DNA of 64,000 nucleotides from Isoetes taiwanensis (GCA_021234155.1 JAJEKV010000078.1:498001-562000), one strand, 5' to 3'. Positions 22,385 through 35,154 are shown, numbered from the stretch's first letter. Notes: generated from the sequence alone by a model not told the origin. A program made the numbers and translations.

Positions 22385-22982
22385 CAGGCAGACATAAAGC
22401 CCATGCATTTATATAGGCCACTATGTTATTCCACTATATTATTCCACCATGTTATTCCGCATGGCCTCCATACATTGGGTTTATATATTGGATTTATATA
22501 AAATACTCTATTCCTGATTATTCTGGAGAGAATAGATATCTGAAGCCTTTCTTGCTGGGGCCATTCATCAGTCCGCAGACCATAAAATGCAATCCATAAA
22601 ATGCTCAAATTCTACCATGTCAGCATATGTAACAAATTATCTTTACAGCATATGATTTTAAATCAAACATTTCCACATTCTTGCATAAGCAATAAACCAG
22701 AATAGTTGATATTAAAGGCACAAAATAGTTATTTATCACAAAAGCTTGCTTTTAAAGCAATATGTAAAGTTGTAGGCTCAATATTCAGAAGTTGAAAACT
22801 CTGAGATCTCAAAAACAAGGCTAGAAACTGGAGGTTTCAAATCAGACCTGCTGTGCTAGGTAAGTCTATTGCATTTTTAACCCTCAAATATCAACCTGCA
22901 GCCAAACCAATCAGTTAGCATAATCACCTTTTCCTTGACTTTTAGAATTGGGATTCCAAAAGAAACACATAACTAAACTAAA

Positions 22983-25900
22983 CTAAACTAAACCTAAATG
23001 TTTACATGTATCATCACCTGCCTCTTTGAATGATCTATATTGGGCAATATTCTTAGCAACGTTCGCTTTACCGAAGTCTGGAGTCAAGTTCCTGATGCCT
23101 CTGCCCTTCTTCCCGTTCTTTTTGGAAATGCTTCCAATGTCAGTTTTCCTAGTGGCAATCTTCTTTTTTTTCTTCAAAGTATCCAATTCCTTTTCTTTTT
23201 CTGGAAGAGTAGCAGATGCAACTTGATCGAGCATGTTTCTGTTCAAAACGGCTGTTGTCCCCTCCTCCATCATTTCTGCAGCCCAAGGAGGAGTACCATC
23301 AGCACCACCACCACCAGAAAGTTGCTAATCTTCCACCTCCCTCTCGTCTCCTTCCCAATCCATGTCATCTCCAACTGTCATATTTTGAAATCCACCAACA
23401 TCCATCTCGCCCTCACCATGCACATCTTGATTGACATCCTGCTCCTCTTCAAAATCTACTTCACGATCATTTCCCAAATCATCTCCTGGTATTTCAGGAG
23501 GATCTTCAGGCAGCTTTATGTTCTTCTTTTGCTCCTGAAACAATAGTGTGGTTAGTATATGCTTATGGTAACATTTAAACAAAGACTAAAGATACTTTCT
23601 CAAAACCATGATTTGGTTCAATTCACGAAGCTAACATTTTTTAAAACCCTTGAAAGAATGAGACCATCTACCTTTCTTTGCCTTTTCAACAGCTTGTTCT
23701 TCTGTTCTCCCTTCTTCCCAATGTGATCTAGACTTCTAAACTACAAACCACAAGAGCCACTTTTTAGATTGAGCACATCTAATAATTTAATTATTATTTA
23801 GAAGGCACTCTACTTATATTTCCAGGAATTTTCCCTTCCGCGATCATGGATTCTCGATACAACTTATATGTTTGTTTGGCTTTAATTTTTTCAACAATGG
23901 CTGCATAGCTGCCCCAATCTCGAAACTAAATAAGATATAAAATCAGAACTAAATAGTTAAACAAAAAGTTTATGAATTAATAAGTTTCTTACATAATCGG
24001 CAAGCATGCTATCGAAGCCACGCTTCCCCATCTTTGTAGATCTTTAGCTTTTCACGCAGCGTACGATCTGCCTTACAGTTCTCTTGAAATCTATCCCAAA
24101 CATCAGGCTCGATATATTGCAGGGCAGTTTGAGTTTTACTTTTAGTCAAGTAGTTCCTATCCAATTACAATAAACAACTAATAAACAATTTAATAAAGGT
24201 AATAATTGGTTCAACTAAGGTACTTACTTCCAGTGATTGTAGGATCGACCAGCCCAGTATATAATGTCCCGAGGCATTACCCCTGTACCAAACTTAGATT
24301 CCATATGCTTCACTATCTTCTTCTTGGCATCTGCTGATATGCATTTCCAGCCCAAGTCAATATCGCGACAATAAAATTTAACCACATGGCCAAGCGCCGT
24401 CTTCCATGCTTGGCCATACTCATCCATGTGAATACCACCTCCTCGAACCATTGTGACGTGCCCATAAAGTGAAGATTATTTACATATCGATCTACTACCG
24501 AAGCAATCGAACAACCTTTTTCTTCTAATCGAACAACCTTTTTCTTCTTGGAAAGTCTTCTAAATATGACATACTCGTCCTCATCTTCACTCGATTCCTC
24601 TTCCTCTTCCAGCTCCTCATTCACATCTTCGTCACTCACAATCTCGTGCTCTTCATCATCCCCATTATTTTTCGGGGCATTTACAGATTTCTGACTGCAA
24701 GCAACCAGCACATGCATTATATGAAAGGAGAACAATGGAAGCAGAAAATGAATCTTTGTATTCGTGGTTTTTTTTTTCGTGCACAAAAAATGATAAATTC
24801 TACCAATATTCTGTCCAAGCAATTTATCTGATGCATGTTACATATGTAATGCTGATGTAATCCCGCTCTAGACATGCCACAGATTCCAGGAAAGCAGAAT
24901 AGCGCATACATGCAATATATGTTATGCATGTTTATCTTAACTGGCAGATTACTGCAGGCTTTTTCTATAACAGACATTAAGGTAACAAGGGTCATGCAGC
25001 CTTTGTAAAATACTCAAACAAATGCTAAGGCATACCATAGCAATAGTGTTAACTATACACCATGTAAAGGATTTTGGTAACTAATGGCAGCAACCATTAA
25101 GCATTTATTTTCCTTAAAGAGTACTATAGAACAGATATTTCTTTCACAAAGACGAATTAAGTAGTATAAATTTTGTTGTCTTGCTATTTGCTCATGTTCA
25201 AGGATTATTTAGCTAAAATATTTGAAGTTCTAATTCTTGTGTCATTTTACTCAGCCTTATTCAATTGGGGACTTGCTATGCGGGATTGTTCACCTTTGCG
25301 TCCAATTGGCAGTAAGGAAAGAATAAAACTGATGATTCAAGCAAAGGAACTTTTTGTGCATTCAAAATATAGCATGTGCAGCATAGAAACATACGCAAAA
25401 AATGTTAACAAACAACATGCGTTCAGGTTTAGCAGATTTCAATCTTAAGATGGCACAGAAGCATAATCATGGGTGCAGAAGTGCTTGTTCCCGAGACAGT
25501 ATGTCATAATGGCATGCACAATACATGATAAATGAATGGCAGCAAAGAGCAATGTATCTCTTCCATGCAATACTACAAGCATCTGTAAACTATATTGACA
25601 ATTTGTCGTAATGCTATGCACAATGCATGATGCGTGTATGGCAGCAAAATGCAAAGTATCCCTTCCATGCAGACCAAAGGCAGTTGTAAACCATAATAAA
25701 ACATCTAATTCCATGAACTTTATTAAGAATATCTTTTAGATAGTATTAAAACATGCAGAAATATAGTTTTCGCATATTACAAAATTGCTCAGTTTGTAGA
25801 GATCGTGTACCATTATCTTTCGATTCTAAAAATGCATCATAGAAGTAGGGTAGTAGAAAGTACCGTGTATGCAGATAGCATAATCACAAAAGGAAATGAC

Positions 25901-26223
25901 ATTTAACAAAGTACAGCAGATCCTTGAAGTAACACCATCCTTGACGTTTGGTGGATAACAGGTTCTATAAGCCAAAACATCTCAAAACCGCTGATAATAA
26001 TAACATACCTGGATCTTCGTGCGCTCTTAGAAGAATTTGAAACATTTTTGTTGCTCCTAACTGTTTGCTTAAGCTGCTTTTCTAACAAAGACTTGAACTT
26101 TAACAAGCCTTCTTGCGACAGCTCAGCAATCTTATTCTTCAAGTCATTTGTTGTGTCATCTTCGTTGGTGCTATCTTTACCTCGTGATTGAGCTCCCATT
26201 TTAGACTTATTCTTTGGGGCCAC
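22983..26223 (-). CDS. TNPA/Ptta-like CACTA accessory protein (En/Spm plant transposase family)
   Basis: A multi-exon minus-strand gene starting near ATG 26223 (MAPKNKSKMGAQSRG), with a short helical piece (KIAELSQEGLLKFKSLLEKQ). Then come an acidic exon (VSDEDVNEELEEEEESSEDE, about 24680-24590), the conserved core at 24430-24010, and FRDWGSYAAIVEKIKAKQTY at about 23935. The core reads DIDLGWKCISADAKKKIVKH, SKFGTGVMPRDIIYWAG and LTKSKTQTALQYIEPDVWDR. A second acidic exon follows (DDLGNDREVDFEEEQDVNQD), then a Lys-rich C-terminus near 23100. In this family the protein binds the subterminal TGACG sites. A frame change between SQWFEEVV and MVRGGGIHMDEYG near 24450 and a TAG in one reading of the 24050 exon suggest decay or missed introns. 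Confidence 0.6.
25502..25697. repeat. Tandem duplication, about 103-bp unit
   Basis: TGTCATAATGGCATGCACAA onward (25502) repeats as TGTCGTAATGCTATGCACAA onward (25605), sharing ATGGCAGCAAA, TATC(T/C)CTTCCATGCA and TGTAAAC(T/C)ATA. It lies in the presumed first intron of the TNPA-like gene. Confidence 0.65.
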
Positions 26224-26229
26224 TAAAGA

Positions 26230-28080
26230 AAATAAAGAAGCAAGTCATCAAAAACATACTCAAGGAGTCATACAAATCAAAGCATCCGAAAGGTGAGTGG
26301 AAAAGGCTTACTTTTTCAAAATTTGGAATCCAAAGCCTAACTTTAAAGCAGCAACCTACAGCCTACACCTGGAAATTCACATCAAAATTAGATAAAGAAA
26401 AGTGTAAAGAACGGAATAATACCCAATAAGAAAGGGAAAAAATTGGCACCAAGATTAACATATAGGAATTGGCCTGAGCTGGAAACTCTGCTTATGCCAT
26501 TTTGGACTTCGATTTAGACACTAGCAAATGATTATGAGAAGAGGCAAGGAGCAAAACATAAACAGACAAATTTGTCTCCATTACGGATATAAAGCATAAG
26601 CAGGCAAATTCGTCTCCATCTTGGCAAAATTTGTCTCCATTATGGATATATTGTACTGGTCCCAGTAGCTATCCATGGCTAATACATATGTTGTCAAAGT
26701 TTAATGTGCTTCTATAGATCACTGCAATTTCATTTGCATTTTTTACTTAAAGTTTATCTTCATCTTAGAGTTTACAATCGCAATTTCTGCATTTAATAAG
26801 ACTCTCTTGTACTACTTGTAGGCCTTCCTGTCACAAAACGGTTATTGGATCCTCCACTACACGAATTCCTCCCTGAGGGTGATATTGTTGAGATAGTCGA
26901 GGAGCTGGCAAAGGAGACAGGAGTGAAAGAGGAGGAGGTTTTGTCACGGATAGAGAAATTATCAGAAGTTAATCACATATTTGTCTCCACCATGGCTATG
27001 GCTTACAACTTGCATGCCTAAATTTCTATATAAGGCTATGAAATTCTAAAATGACACAAACCTGTCCTGAAAGAAAGAATGCGCTTGATCACCAGACAAG
27101 GGCGCCTAATCACAAAGGGCATCGGTTACATTCGAGGACGTGGCGGGAAGCAGAAAGTACTTTGGCAAAAAAAAAAAAAAAAAAAAAAAGAAGAGGAAAC
27201 TCGCGAGACACGTCGACCACAATTTTTTTGGACTTAAACAATATTATTGTGAAAAATAGAAAGTATTCCTGACGATTTTTGTGACGAAGAAGCGTCAGAT
27301 ATTAAAAAAAACGTCAAAGAATAATGCCAAAGGTTTTTTATTTTTTTGACGCACGGATTTGTAAATTTAGGGTTTATGCTACAGATTTGTGTTGGCTCAG
27401 GCACTCTTTCACTTAGTCAAGCGTTTGGGGGCTTGCTTATGGAGGACTGAATGCTGTGTACTCGAAGTCACTCACACGTGTTGTTTCATCCATTGTTAGG
27501 AGGAATAGCGTCTTTGGTTGTTTACAAGTGTGTTTGCATGGTAATGTATCCATCGCCTTCTTTTACATGTAATTCTTAGCATCTTTTACCATCTGACCGT
27601 ATTTATCTGATCCCCGCTCCTTATGTCCTTTTGTGTTTTTTAAATCCAATGCAAGAATGTTGTATATGTCATTAACTACATAAGCCCTTGAAAACGTAGC
27701 CCAATGAAAAATATTGCATAATCTATATGTACATTTAAAGGACATGCTCATGTATTTAAAAAAAAGAAGAGGGAGAATAGTTAGTGTTTCATTTCTGTCA
27801 TTTAGATATCCGTGGAATTTGGATCTTTTACCTGCGATCTTTATTATTGGCTATGGTCTACAATATTGCCTCGTTGGCATCTCCTTTATATCTAGTGCAT
27901 ATTTTGTCTGGCCACAAAGTATATTGATTTAGAAGCGTGTGCAATAATAGCAATCATAATAGAGGGCAAGCTTGTGCATAACCAGATTGTTCAAATAGAT
28001 TATGGAGCAGATATTATTCTTGGAGAGCACCCTACTTATGCTAAATGTGAATCGTCTCAGCTATTGAAATCAACAAACCG
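26230..28080. promoter_or_regulatory. Divergent promoter region between the TNPA-like and TNP2-side genes
   Basis: The two transposon genes start back to back here, so both promoters should lie inside. At 27268-27350 there is a third small cluster of TGACG/CGTCA motifs (CCTGACGATTTTTGTGACG, GCGTCAG, ACGTCAAAG, TTTGACGC) like those at the ends. A poly(A) run sits at 27169-27189. No coding frame is recognised. The cluster might let the element's own protein act on its promoter, or might mark the old end of a nested element. Confidence 0.4.
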
Positions 28081-28082
28081 GG

Positions 28083-28817
28083 ATGGCTGGCTCTGATCAT
28101 AACTCTGATTCTCACTCGGATGATGACTTCGATTCATCGTCTTCAATGTCGTCGAATGACGACTTCTCACCACTAAGGTTTGAGCCCCTCTCTCTCCCAC
28201 TCTTTCTCTCCCCTTTATTTTGTATTTATTGATATGAATGAAATTCATGGCTGCTCTCAGTGATAGAGATTCTTCATCGTCTTGTTCAAGCAAAACTAAG
28301 GTAGCTAAACCTTGGCTTCGAGATGATCCATTGGAGCGGCGTGCAAAGCAGTATGGCAATTGTTGGTGTAAGAGATGCAAAGGCAATAACAGAAGAATGT
28401 ACAGCGTAAGACAAGAACACAAAAGGAAGTATGGTCTGATGAGAAATGCTCCACCTCCAACTGAGCCCTGAATTGAAAGTACGTCAAGAAGCAAACAACG
28501 TAAGAATGTGTATTTTACAATTTTATTACTTGTTTTAGCAAAATCTCTAATATACATCTACATGACTTGTTGTAGTACTTGGACATGCTTGACAAAAATC
28601 CTGCAAATGCCAATCCAATAGGTAGCCCTACGTCTTCATCCTCGTCCACATCATCATCTGGTCCATTCCTCTTCATTTGTTCTGGTTCAAGTTCAAGTTC
28701 AAGTTCAAGTTCAAGTTCAAGTTCTAGTTCAAAGGAGACTCAAGAAGTTAAAAGAGGTCGCACAAGGGGAAGTACGGTGGCTACCATAGTTAAGAGCCGT
28801 TTTAAAAAACTTGCATG
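28083..28817 (+). CDS. Ser-rich exons upstream of TNP2, unrecognised
   Basis: Exon 1 starts at ATG 28083 (MAGSDHNSDSHSDDDFDSSS) and ends at donor AAG|GTTTGA. After acceptor CTCTCAG the next exon encodes SDRDSSSSCSSKTKVAKPW, CWCKRCKGNNRRMYS and HKRKYGLMRNAPPP, then TGA at 28469. A third open stretch (28579-28817) is almost all Ser, encoded by a (TTCAAG)n tract at 28683-28726, then a basic end (VKRGRTRGS). The C.C..C cluster with basic residues might bind nucleic acid. It may be the 5' part of the TNP2 transcript or a small separate gene. Confidence 0.4.
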
Positions 28818-29418
28818 ACTTTGCTCATGCATGTGAAACTGAAAATGACATAGTTGATCAACTCCCTCATCATCTCAAAGCCTCTATTGCCCCATTTGTA
28901 CGAGCATCCTTAGGTTGCTGGGAAGGGGAGCTGCCTCCAATGTTGAAAGAGTTTATGTATTGGGGCCATAAGTACATGATAGCTCCTTCTTTAAAAATAC
29001 CACAAGTTGAAGGGGGTTGTACATCATGGAGCACGTGAATGTACCATCTGGTCACTCAATTGTATTGATGGTATATGGGGGTCCCACGTACCCTTGGGGA
29101 GTATGGCATAAACTTGCTTCTTTTATGCCTAGTATGTCTACTTATGCCATGACATTGAATGCGGCATCTTGGAGTGAGCAAAGAGATCGTGGAGAACGCG
29201 CACTTGTGTACATCGATGGTCGACCAAGCATTCATGGCAATATTGCAGCACTTATAAATAGCTCTCGTGGCCGCCCTGAATTAACAAATGCTGAGTTTGA
29301 GGAGACTACAGAACATGATCCACGGTACATGAGTGGATATGTTGGACCATATGTGACAGTTTGTGCTATACGGAGCCTCCATCCTGGCTATTCATTTATG
29401 TGGCGTTTCCTACCATAA
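28811..29418 (+). pseudogene. SET-domain-like fragment inside the CACTA element
   Basis: The stretch 29035-29415 encodes TYPWGVWHKLASFMPSM, ALVYIDGRPSIHGNIAALIN, SSRGRPELTNAEFEE and YVTVCAIRSLHPGYSFMW. The pattern resembles the end of a SET domain, where N-H-S-x-x-x-N and A-x-R-x-I-x-x-G-E-E-L motifs form the pseudoknot. Here they read INSSRGR..NAEF and AIRSLHPGYS, so the key His and acidic residues are changed. The preceding frame (28811-29034, HACETENDIVDQLPHH and FVRASLGCWEGELPPMLKEF) joins only through a frame change. It is probably a dead captured host fragment; the SET assignment is tentative. Confidence 0.4.
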
Positions 29419-29706
29419 GGTACAACAATAGGTTCCCCATTTTTTTGGCGTTGTACCCGCCTAGAAATATTTCTTTTGAAGGGATAATTCACAAACAACT
29501 CATCTCCATGTAATGTTGGGAATCATGACAAGACTTATGTGTTTTTTTTTATAACATCGTGAATGATGAATGATCAATGCTTGATGTTTTAAGTTTGGCA
29601 CGCATGCATGATAATAACGAAAATGTTTTAACATTTATTCTTTGATCAGTTATGGATTCTTTCAATTTTCTTTTCATTACCACATTCATAAAGCAAAATG
29701 TATTTT

Positions 29707-32700
29707 TTGCAGTCAAGTGATGATGACGTCTCGTCTACTCGGAGTGATTTCCACGCGGAGAGTGGTTTAATGGAAGCTATTCAAAACTACTTCCCAACCA
29801 CTAACGATGTGAATGTCAATGATGAAGAAGAGAGACCCATCACACTTCTTGAGAAAGAGAGCAACAAACCAGTATATCCAAATGCAAAGACATCACGTCT
29901 TGCTGCATGTATTCTCATCCTCAACCTACAACACAAATCAAGTTGGAGTAACAATAGTGTGGATGAACTTCTTGGGTGGGTGGTTTTTTTTTATTATAAT
30001 ATTTATTTTTCTTCCTTGCTTCCTTATACTTTATCGTGTTTGATAATTTGCTAGGTGAGTATATACTTCCAAATGATACCAAAATCGCGAAGAGACGTCA
30101 AACAACTCTTGCAAGAGCTAGGTTTGGAATATAATTGTATTCATGCGTGTATAAATGATTGCATATTATTCCGCAATGAATATAGTGACATGAATACTTG
30201 TCCTAAGTGCAATGAATCAAGGTATGAAAAAACAAAGTCTAAAGTTCCGAAGAAAGTTTTGCGACACATGCCAATCATTCCACGATTACAAGTCATGTTT
30301 AAATGCCCTTCCCTAGCCCAATTCATGGATATTCATGCAAAACACCGAAGCAATGATGGGATTTTGAGGTACCCAACGGATGGTGAGGCTTTGAAACATA
30401 TAGAAGACAAATGGCCACATTTCAAGGATGAACCAAGAAATGCTCGCCTTGCCTTGGGCATGGACGGAATATGTCCATTTGGCACGATGTCCTCTACTCA
30501 TAGCGTCTGGCCCGTTGTTGTTATCAACTATAATATACCACCTTGGATGGCAACTAAGGTAGGCCATTTAATGCTAACACTTATAGTTCCAGGTACATAC
30601 TTTATATACCCTTGTGATGCATTTTATGTATGTTGTGGCTTCTTAATTGAATGCAATGACATTTTTTTAGGCAAATACCAAGTTAAAGATATGAATGTGT
30701 ACTTGGAACCACTTGTGGAGGAATTGGATATTTTATGGAAAGGCATACAAATGTATGACATTTCGAGGCAACCACATCATTTTACATTCCATGCAATATT
30801 ACGCTTCACAATTCATGACTATCCTGGATTTAAAGTTGCATCGGGTACGATGCTCACATTTACTATATGTTTTGTATGAGCTCTCGACTATAAGATTAAC
30901 AATTGGGATGCCATTCTTTTACAGGATTGCAAACTAACAGATCATGTGGATGTCCATCATGCGGCCAAAACTTAACATCTTATAGATCACCACACTTGTC
31001 AAAGATGATATACATTGGCCATCAAAAGTATCTACCACTAGGTCATCCGCTCCGTCGTGGTGATATATCAAACGTGCCCATGCGAAGAACTCCACGTGAT
31101 TGGTTGGATACATGGAATGATCATGACCCAAAGATGGGTAAACATCCTCCTGGCATGAAGATGTTGTCTACATTTTACAAATTGGAATATTGGTCCGAAT
31201 TAAAGATTGCACACCTCTTAGATCCTATGCACATATTAAAAAATGTGAGCCATTCACTTTGGCGTCATCTTACGGGAGATTGGGAAACTCTAAAAGCTAG
31301 GAAGGATCTAAAAGATAGAGGCATCAAAAGTGAATTATGGCCAATTGAAGAGGATGGCAAGGCTTCTCGCTTTCTTCGAGGTCCTTGGGTATTGAAGAGG
31401 GATGAACTCAAACAAGTAAAATGCGCTATCAAAAGTTTGCGGACTCCAACTGGTTATGGATCCTCTCTTAGAAGGGCATTTACAAAAGATGGGGATCTCA
31501 CAGGGTTAAAGTCACATGATTGGCACAAGTTTCTACAGGTACATATATAAAGTGAAGAAATATGACCAGTGGACTAAAATAGATGAATTCCATCGCTAAT
31601 TTGCTTATAATATATCTTCAAACTCATGACATCTTTTTGGGTTCCTTCTACTATTGACCATATCTTCACTCTGCGAACACTCATAGAGGATACCCGGAAT
31701 CGACGCCAGAATCTGTACTGTTGCTTTGTGGATATCGCAAAGGCTTTTGACACAGTGCCTCGGGATAAGTTGTGGGACTGATTGAGGCGACTAGGGACCC
31801 CGTCGACTTGCGAGAATGCTATATATCTGAACTATCTGAGGCTTGCTCGGTCATCTCACACTTGTCGGGGGGAGGCCGTTGTTAGTAGCATTGGGGTGCG
31901 CCGGGGCTGCCCTCTATCCCACTGGCGGCTCTTCGGCTTGTACATTGACCAGCTAGAAGAATGGCTAGGCTGACGGGAGGTGCTCAGTTGATGCACCACA
32001 TAATCCGAGCAACTCATATATCGCGATGATGTTGGCACGCCGATATACCCGAGGAGGACATGCAACGCCACACGGATGCTTTGGACACTTTACGCCCAAT
32101 TCACTAGAGTTAACTTGGCCAAGACAAAGGGTGTTCTTTGGTCCCATCATCCGGCACCCGTCTTCCCTCATTCACTTACCAGGGGCGGTAGTGGAGGTGG
32201 CTCGATCTTATAAGTATTTGGGCATTGAGTTTTCTACTACCACACAGCTTTGGGATGCATCCATCAGGTTCGGGTCCGCTGCGGTGGAAAGCCCACAGTA
32301 TGCAATGCAAAAACATGATCCAAGGCGAGTCAGTATGCATGGGGTCACCAGCACACTTGTTCGTGGCCTTGGTTGAACCGGTCCTCCTCTATGGGGCGAA
32401 GTGTGGGGGCCGGTGATATCCCTCACCACTTGGAGCGATCTAGGAGTGTACAGAAGCTTTCTTGGCGAACGCACGGGAGTGAAATCCGCGGTCCCATATC
32501 GGATCTTGCTCCAAGAGGCAGGCTTCCTTCCATTCTGAGGAGGGCTCGCTTTGGAGCGTCACATTATTTACTTCGAGGAAGGTGGTGGCTATGGATGAAG
32601 CGGCTGCCCAACCTTGCTTTGGCAAATGGCGATGGGCCCGGCGACTCAAAGCTGGGCTGGAAAGACAAAGCAAGCCCGGTGGTTCGCTATGGAATGTGCG

Positions 32701-35154
32701 GGCACAGATGTGGACCCGGTGCATACACCGGCGAAGGAACCTTTTACGCCTTGAAGCGGTACCCGGATGCTTGCTTCATGGCCAAGCTTTGGGATCAGAG
32801 GCCCTATCACATGTCAAGGTGGCAAATTATGTTGCGGGTTAATCCCATGCTCACGAGGGGCCCACACCACTACTGCGCACCCATCTACCCATGAAAAGCG
32901 CGGGGTGATTGCTTCCATCCGCGCAGTGCACACCACCTCCCGCATTGAGGCGAGGGAGATGGATTCGGGAGCAGCGTGAGGGCCGAGTCTGTCGGTCTTT
33001 GCCAACAGCGCCATTGAGGATGAAAGTCACGCCCTCCAGGCCTGTCCGCAGACGAGCATATCGGGCTCGGTATGCTCGGTTTAGTTGTGCCCCATCGGGC
33101 CTTGCATGAGCTAACGAGCACGGCCTCTCGTAGGCTTGTTGGGATCGTACCTCCGGGAGGTAATGGATCGCCGGATTCGATTATGCCCCGTCCGACATTA
33201 ACCTCAGTTTGTACTTGTGATTATGTATATAACTGTGCAGTATGTCAGCATTCTTATTGCTACTAAGGTTTTTCCCCCGAAAACCCTTCGGGGCGGGGGT
33301 TTTTTAATCCTGGTAGTAATACGTCTGCTGCTCTCTCTCTTTGTACTTGGGTCCCATAGGCTAGTTGGTCTCCGTGGACGATAAAATCATATTCTATTCT
33401 ATTCTATCCTTATAACAACATATTCTTCCATGTGCCTTGGAGAACTGCCTCACACTACGCATCCGAAAGGTCATCTATAGACTCGCCAACTTCTCCAGGT
33501 GGGTCTCTTCTAAACAAATTGTAGTCGCAGATGTCCCCACTATGGAAATAGAGATTGCAAAAATATTATGCCAACTAGAAGACCTATTTCCCACTAGTAT
33601 ATTTGATCTTCAGGTATAATGTAGCTATTTTGAATAAACTTCATGTACCAACCGCACCTAACATGATTATTAGTAGGTACATTTATTAGTGCACTTGCCG
33701 CGGGAAATATTGCTCGTGGGTCCGAACCCTTCTAGATGGATGTTCTTTTTAGAGAGATATATAAAGGTACTAAAAGGCCTTGTGCGTCAGATGGCAAGAC
33801 CCGAGGGATGTATGGCAGAAGGACATCTTATTGAAGAAACACTATTCCTCTTGACAGATGCCACTACATCAATAGATCCAAATGCACCAAAGATTTGGAA
33901 GAAAGAGATTCCGAATTGGTTAGAAGGTGAAGTCTTGCAAGGTCTAGGTAAACAACGGAGGTTAAGTGATGAAATGTTTGAAGGTATCAATAAATTCATT
34001 GTGAACAATACCGATAGCCTTAAGAGGTGGGTGGAATTGTATAAAATTGAAAAGTCTTAAGAGATAGCGATAGGAAAGCATATGCTGCAAGGAATCGTCG
34101 TGAACATCATAAGAGAGCCATACAATACCCTAGAGAATTAATGTCGCTACCTGATTCTCCACCCTATTGGTGGTTGTCAAAAAAACTTAGAGAAGCTGAA
34201 GAAAATGGAGAGAAAATTGAAGAAGATGACCTCAACATTGCATTTAGTTCTGAAAAATCGGTAAGTTTCTATTTGTTGTTTCAATACGTGTTTTTTGCAT
34301 TTGTTATAAGTATCTCACAGCACTTATGTTTAACCAATGTGCAGGCTAAGTTCCATAATTGAATGTGGGCATACGGCGCACATTTTAGAATTGATAACAT
34401 CGACAAAGCTCGTGTTACTTTTGACTCCGGAATCGTTGCCTCATTTAATCAAAAGAGTCAAGCAAGCATTCGAGATGATAACCCTATTGATGGAGAACTT
34501 GAGTATGTTGGGATTATTACTGATATCATTGATGTGGATTTTCGATCATTTCGACAGACCATACTGAAGGCCAAGTGGTTAAAACCTTTATATCGTGGAC
34601 AAAATCAAACGGTACGACCACATCCTTCTGGCTTTTTTGAAGTTGACTCCACGCATGTTTTAGTAGATAGAAGCGAACCATATGTTTATCCACATCAAGT
34701 TCGACAAGTTTTCTTTCACGTCAACCCTCAAAACAATGCATGGTGGATTGTAATTCCCACGGAACCAATGTCGCGTCGACATATTTGCAATACAACCATT
34801 GAGGAACAAGTGTCAGAGGTTCAAGAAGAAGAGGTAGAGCATGAGCAAGCAATGGAATTTGTTGAACCAAGAGACATAGAGGAATATGAAGCTCAAGAGG
34901 GAACAAGCAATCAAGGAGTGAGATTATTGATGCATTTCGATGAAGATTATGATGAGGAGGAAGTTGAAGGGGAAACAAACAATCAAGGAGTGAGATCACC
35001 AATGCATTTCGATGAAGATTACATTGAGGAGGAGGAAGATATTGAGCTCCAAACTCCAAATATCCGACGAAGGCTACTCCTACAACTAGATGATGATGAA
35101 TGGGAAGACATTGAACATGATTTTGCGGACGAGGGTTTGATGTCTGATGAGTAA
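29707..35154 (+). CDS. TNP2-type CACTA transposase (Transposase_21), multi-exon, probably disrupted
   Basis: Exons follow the TNP2 order. 29707-29970 has NKPVYPNAKTSRLAACIL and SWSNNSVDELLG. 30058-30590 has IPKSRRDVKQLLQELGLEY, HACINDCILFRNEY, CPKCNESRY, VPKKVLRHMPIIPRLQ and ARLALGMDGICPFGTMSS, then WPVVVINYNIPPWM; the DG and NIPPW motifs are family hallmarks. 30671-30843 has GKYQVKDMNVYLEPLVEELD. 30926-31539 has CGCPSCGQN, IGHQKYLP and HLLDPMHILKNVSHSLW. After a LINE, 33416-34056 carries a DUF4218-type region (CQLEDLFPTSIFDLQ, GLVRQMARPEGCMAEGHLIE). 34363-34790 is a DUF4216-type region, then an acidic tail with a 24-residue duplication. One frame change at about 34056 (IEKS|LRDSDRKAYA) breaks the C-terminal part. 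It should act with the TNPA-like protein on the element's ends. Confidence 0.78.
31625..33412 (+). mobile_element. 5'-truncated LINE inserted in the TNP2 gene, (TTCTA)n tail
   Basis: It begins within the reverse transcriptase: STIDHIFTLRTLIEDT, QNLYCCFVDIAKAFDTVPRD, then GVRRGCPLS and LFGLYIDQLEEWLG. Past 32000 the frame breaks repeatedly. The 3' region holds a GC-rich stem-loop (CCCCCGAAAACCC-TTCG-GGGCGGGGG, 33275-33300), then GGGTTTTTTAATCC, GGGTCCCATAGG, GGTCTCCGTGGACGATAAAA and ATTCTATTCTATTC. The element lies between TNP2 text ending DWHKFLQ|gtacat and text resuming HILPCALENCLTLRIRKVI, so it sits in that intron. Its tail ends only about 10 bp before the next exon, and no AG acceptor is visible there. 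Confidence 0.75.

Noticed and set aside
23026-23546. Plus-strand frames opposite the Lys/Asp-rich C-terminus of the TNPA-like gene
   Set aside because: Phe/Pro/Leu-rich complements of acidic and basic codons; shadow frames.
31782-33266. Several GC-rich open frames on both strands in the 32-33 kb LINE
   Set aside because: They are frame fragments of the decayed LINE ORF2 and its complement; none continues the reverse transcriptase in frame.
33270-33312. Hairpin followed by T run resembling a bacterial terminator
   Set aside because: It lies in the LINE 3' region of a plant genome; it is treated as a LINE structural element, not a terminator.
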